A stretch of DNA of 64,000 nt from Thalassolituus sp. UBA1087 (GTDB lineage Bacteria > Pseudomonadota > Gammaproteobacteria > Pseudomonadales > Oceanobacteraceae), in assembly GCA_002314145.1 (NCBI GenBank), contig DCCG01000042.1:1-64000 (forward strand), in the 5' to 3' direction. The notes beneath the pieces are model-generated. The model saw nothing but the letters and a program-made list of their open reading frames with translations, had not been told where the DNA came from and ran no database searches. Position numbers and translations under genes: made by a program. Below, in pieces: positions 62,992 to 64,000 of the stretch (positions are counted from its first letter, which is position 1; each line of letters opens with the position of its first letter).

Positions 62992-63963
62992 ATGATTTAC
63001 TTCCGTCTTATGACACTGGCTCTGCTGGTGCTTCTGACCGGCTGCGCTTCTATGGGAATGGCCTCCCGCCCACTGTCGGAACTGACCAACCACTACACCA
63101 CTGACGAGTCGCGTTTCATCGCCGTTGACGGCCTGCGCATCCATTACCGTGATGAAGGCTCAGGGCCGGTGCTGGTGTTGCTGCATGGTGTGGCCTCATC
63201 ACTGCACACCTGGGATGGCTGGGTAGCGGAAATGAAAGATCAGTACCGCATTATCCGCCTTGATCTGCCGGCCCACGGTCTGACCGGGCCAGACCCCGGC
63301 GTGGAACGCTACGATACGCAGTATATGGTGGAAAAACTGGACCGCTTTCTGGATAAACTGGGGATAGAGCGGCTGAGTCTGGCCGGTAATTCGCTGGGCG
63401 GCTTTATCAGCTGGAATTACGCCCTGCAGCGGCCGCAGCGCGTCGACAAGCTGATTCTGATTGATTCCGCCGGTTATCCGCAGGAGATGCCCTTTATTAT
63501 GGACTTTGCCTCCTGGCCGGTGATCGGTGAAATGAGCACACTCATGATGCCGCGTTTTCTGATCGGTATGAATCTGCGTTCGGCTTATGGCGATGAAGAC
63601 AAAGTGAGCGATGCTCTGGTCCGGCGCTACCATGATCTGACCCTGCGTCCCGGTAACCGCATGGGGCTGGTGAATATTTTCCGTACCATGAAAGCGCAGA
63701 GCCGTAATCCGCATCTGGCGGATCAGGTCGCGGAGCTCAGTGTGCCTGTGTTGCTGATGTGGGGCGAACAGGATGAATGGGTGCCGCTGACGGTGTTACA
63801 GCAGTTCCGTGATGACCTGCCCCGGGCCAGTGTCATCACCTACGAAGGGGTTGGCCATATTCCGATGGAAGAACTGCCGGTACAATCCTCCCGTGATGCA
63901 CGTAATTTCCTGCAGACGGGAAAAGTCTTTACACTGCCGTCTGCAACAGCAATGGGTAACTGA
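62992..63963 (+). CDS. Lipoprotein alpha/beta hydrolase
   Basis: 323 residues. A lipoprotein signal peptide ends at the lipobox LLTGC (Cys near 17), so it is probably membrane-anchored on the periplasmic side. The alpha/beta hydrolase fold shows oxyanion HG (LLHGVASSLHTW), nucleophile in GNSLGGF, acid Asp in WGEQDEWVPL and His in GVGHIPMEE. Esterase- or lipase-like; substrate unknown. Starts at the ATG preceded by GGGGA; the window ends shortly after its stop. Confidence 0.88.
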   Translation: MIYFRLMTLALLVLLTGCASMGMASRPLSELTNHYTTDESRFIAVDGLRIHYRDEGSGPVLVLLHGVASSLHTWDGWVAEMKDQYRIIRLDLPAHGLTGPDPGVERYDTQYMVEKLDRFLDKLGIERLSLAGNSLGGFISWNYALQRPQRVDKLILIDSAGYPQEMPFIMDFASWPVIGEMSTLMMPRFLIGMNLRSAYGDEDKVSDALVRRYHDLTLRPGNRMGLVNIFRTMKAQSRNPHLADQVAELSVPVLLMWGEQDEWVPLTVLQQFRDDLPRASVITYEGVGHIPMEELPVQSSRDARNFLQTGKVFTLPSATAMGN

Positions 63964-64000
63964 ACAGGTCTGAGCGTTAAAGGTTTCGGAGCTGTCAGTG

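Overview
The window is chromosomal DNA from a Gram-negative gammaproteobacterium, most likely a marine Oceanospirillales-type organism. The assignment is an inference from gene content: a Pseudomonas-like gltA/sdhCDAB/sucAB/lpd/sucCD block, an LPS heptosyltransferase, an E. coli-type Dgt and CobB, and a secreted protein with a GlyGly-CTERM tail. Base composition is fairly even and moderately GC-rich, except for one clearly AT-rich gene near 58.4-59.6 kb. I saw no rRNA, tRNA, CRISPR array, insertion sequence or prophage block.

Layout. 0-6.4 kb: an unusually large fused biotin-dependent carboxylase downstream of fabB (fatty acid synthesis). 6.5-12.7 kb: a small XRE-like protein, then an envelope block (PAP2 phosphatase, ArnT-like glycosyltransferase, GT2 glycosyltransferase, YbhN-like membrane protein) and divergent waaC. 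12.8-18.8 kb: dgt, a fused lysophospholipid transporter/acyltransferase behind a TetR-type regulator with two clear operators, and glpD. 18.8-22.5 kb: signalling and chemotaxis (EAL-HDOD protein, CheV, a CheZ-like coiled-coil protein) plus a MOSC protein. 22.5-36.5 kb: a GarR/MmsB-type dehydrogenase and the TCA-cycle supercluster, with gltA divergent from sdhCDAB-sucAB-lpd-sucCD. 36.6-43.8 kb: small housekeeping genes (GNAT, CobB, patatin, riboflavin synthase, glutaredoxin, TauE) and a 7TMR-DISM hybrid kinase. 43.8-48 kb: a large secreted HExxH protein with repeated cadherin-like domains and a small secreted neighbour. 48-53 kb: hrpB, a small basic protein and a PAS/GGDEF/EAL protein. 53.3-58.3 kb: high-molecular-weight FabG divergent from a thiolase, an AmpG-like transporter and a TusA-like protein. 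58.4-64 kb: an AT-rich LprI-like secreted protein, a 904-residue DUF349 protein and a lipoprotein alpha/beta hydrolase.

How the genes fit together. Central carbon metabolism (citrate synthase, succinate dehydrogenase, 2-oxoglutarate dehydrogenase, succinyl-CoA synthetase) dominates the middle. Lipid and envelope functions flank it: carboxylase/FabB, acyltransferase/TetR, GlpD, lipid A or undecaprenyl sugar transfer, patatin, and FabG/thiolase. The best candidates for something less described are the single-chain CT-CT-BC-BCCP carboxylase beside fabB, the TetR operator pair between a lysophospholipid acyltransferase operon and glpD, the GlyGly-CTERM protease-like protein with its neighbour, and the isolated AT-rich LprI-like gene. 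I did not find a clear, wholly new multi-gene system such as a defence island or novel biosynthetic cluster.
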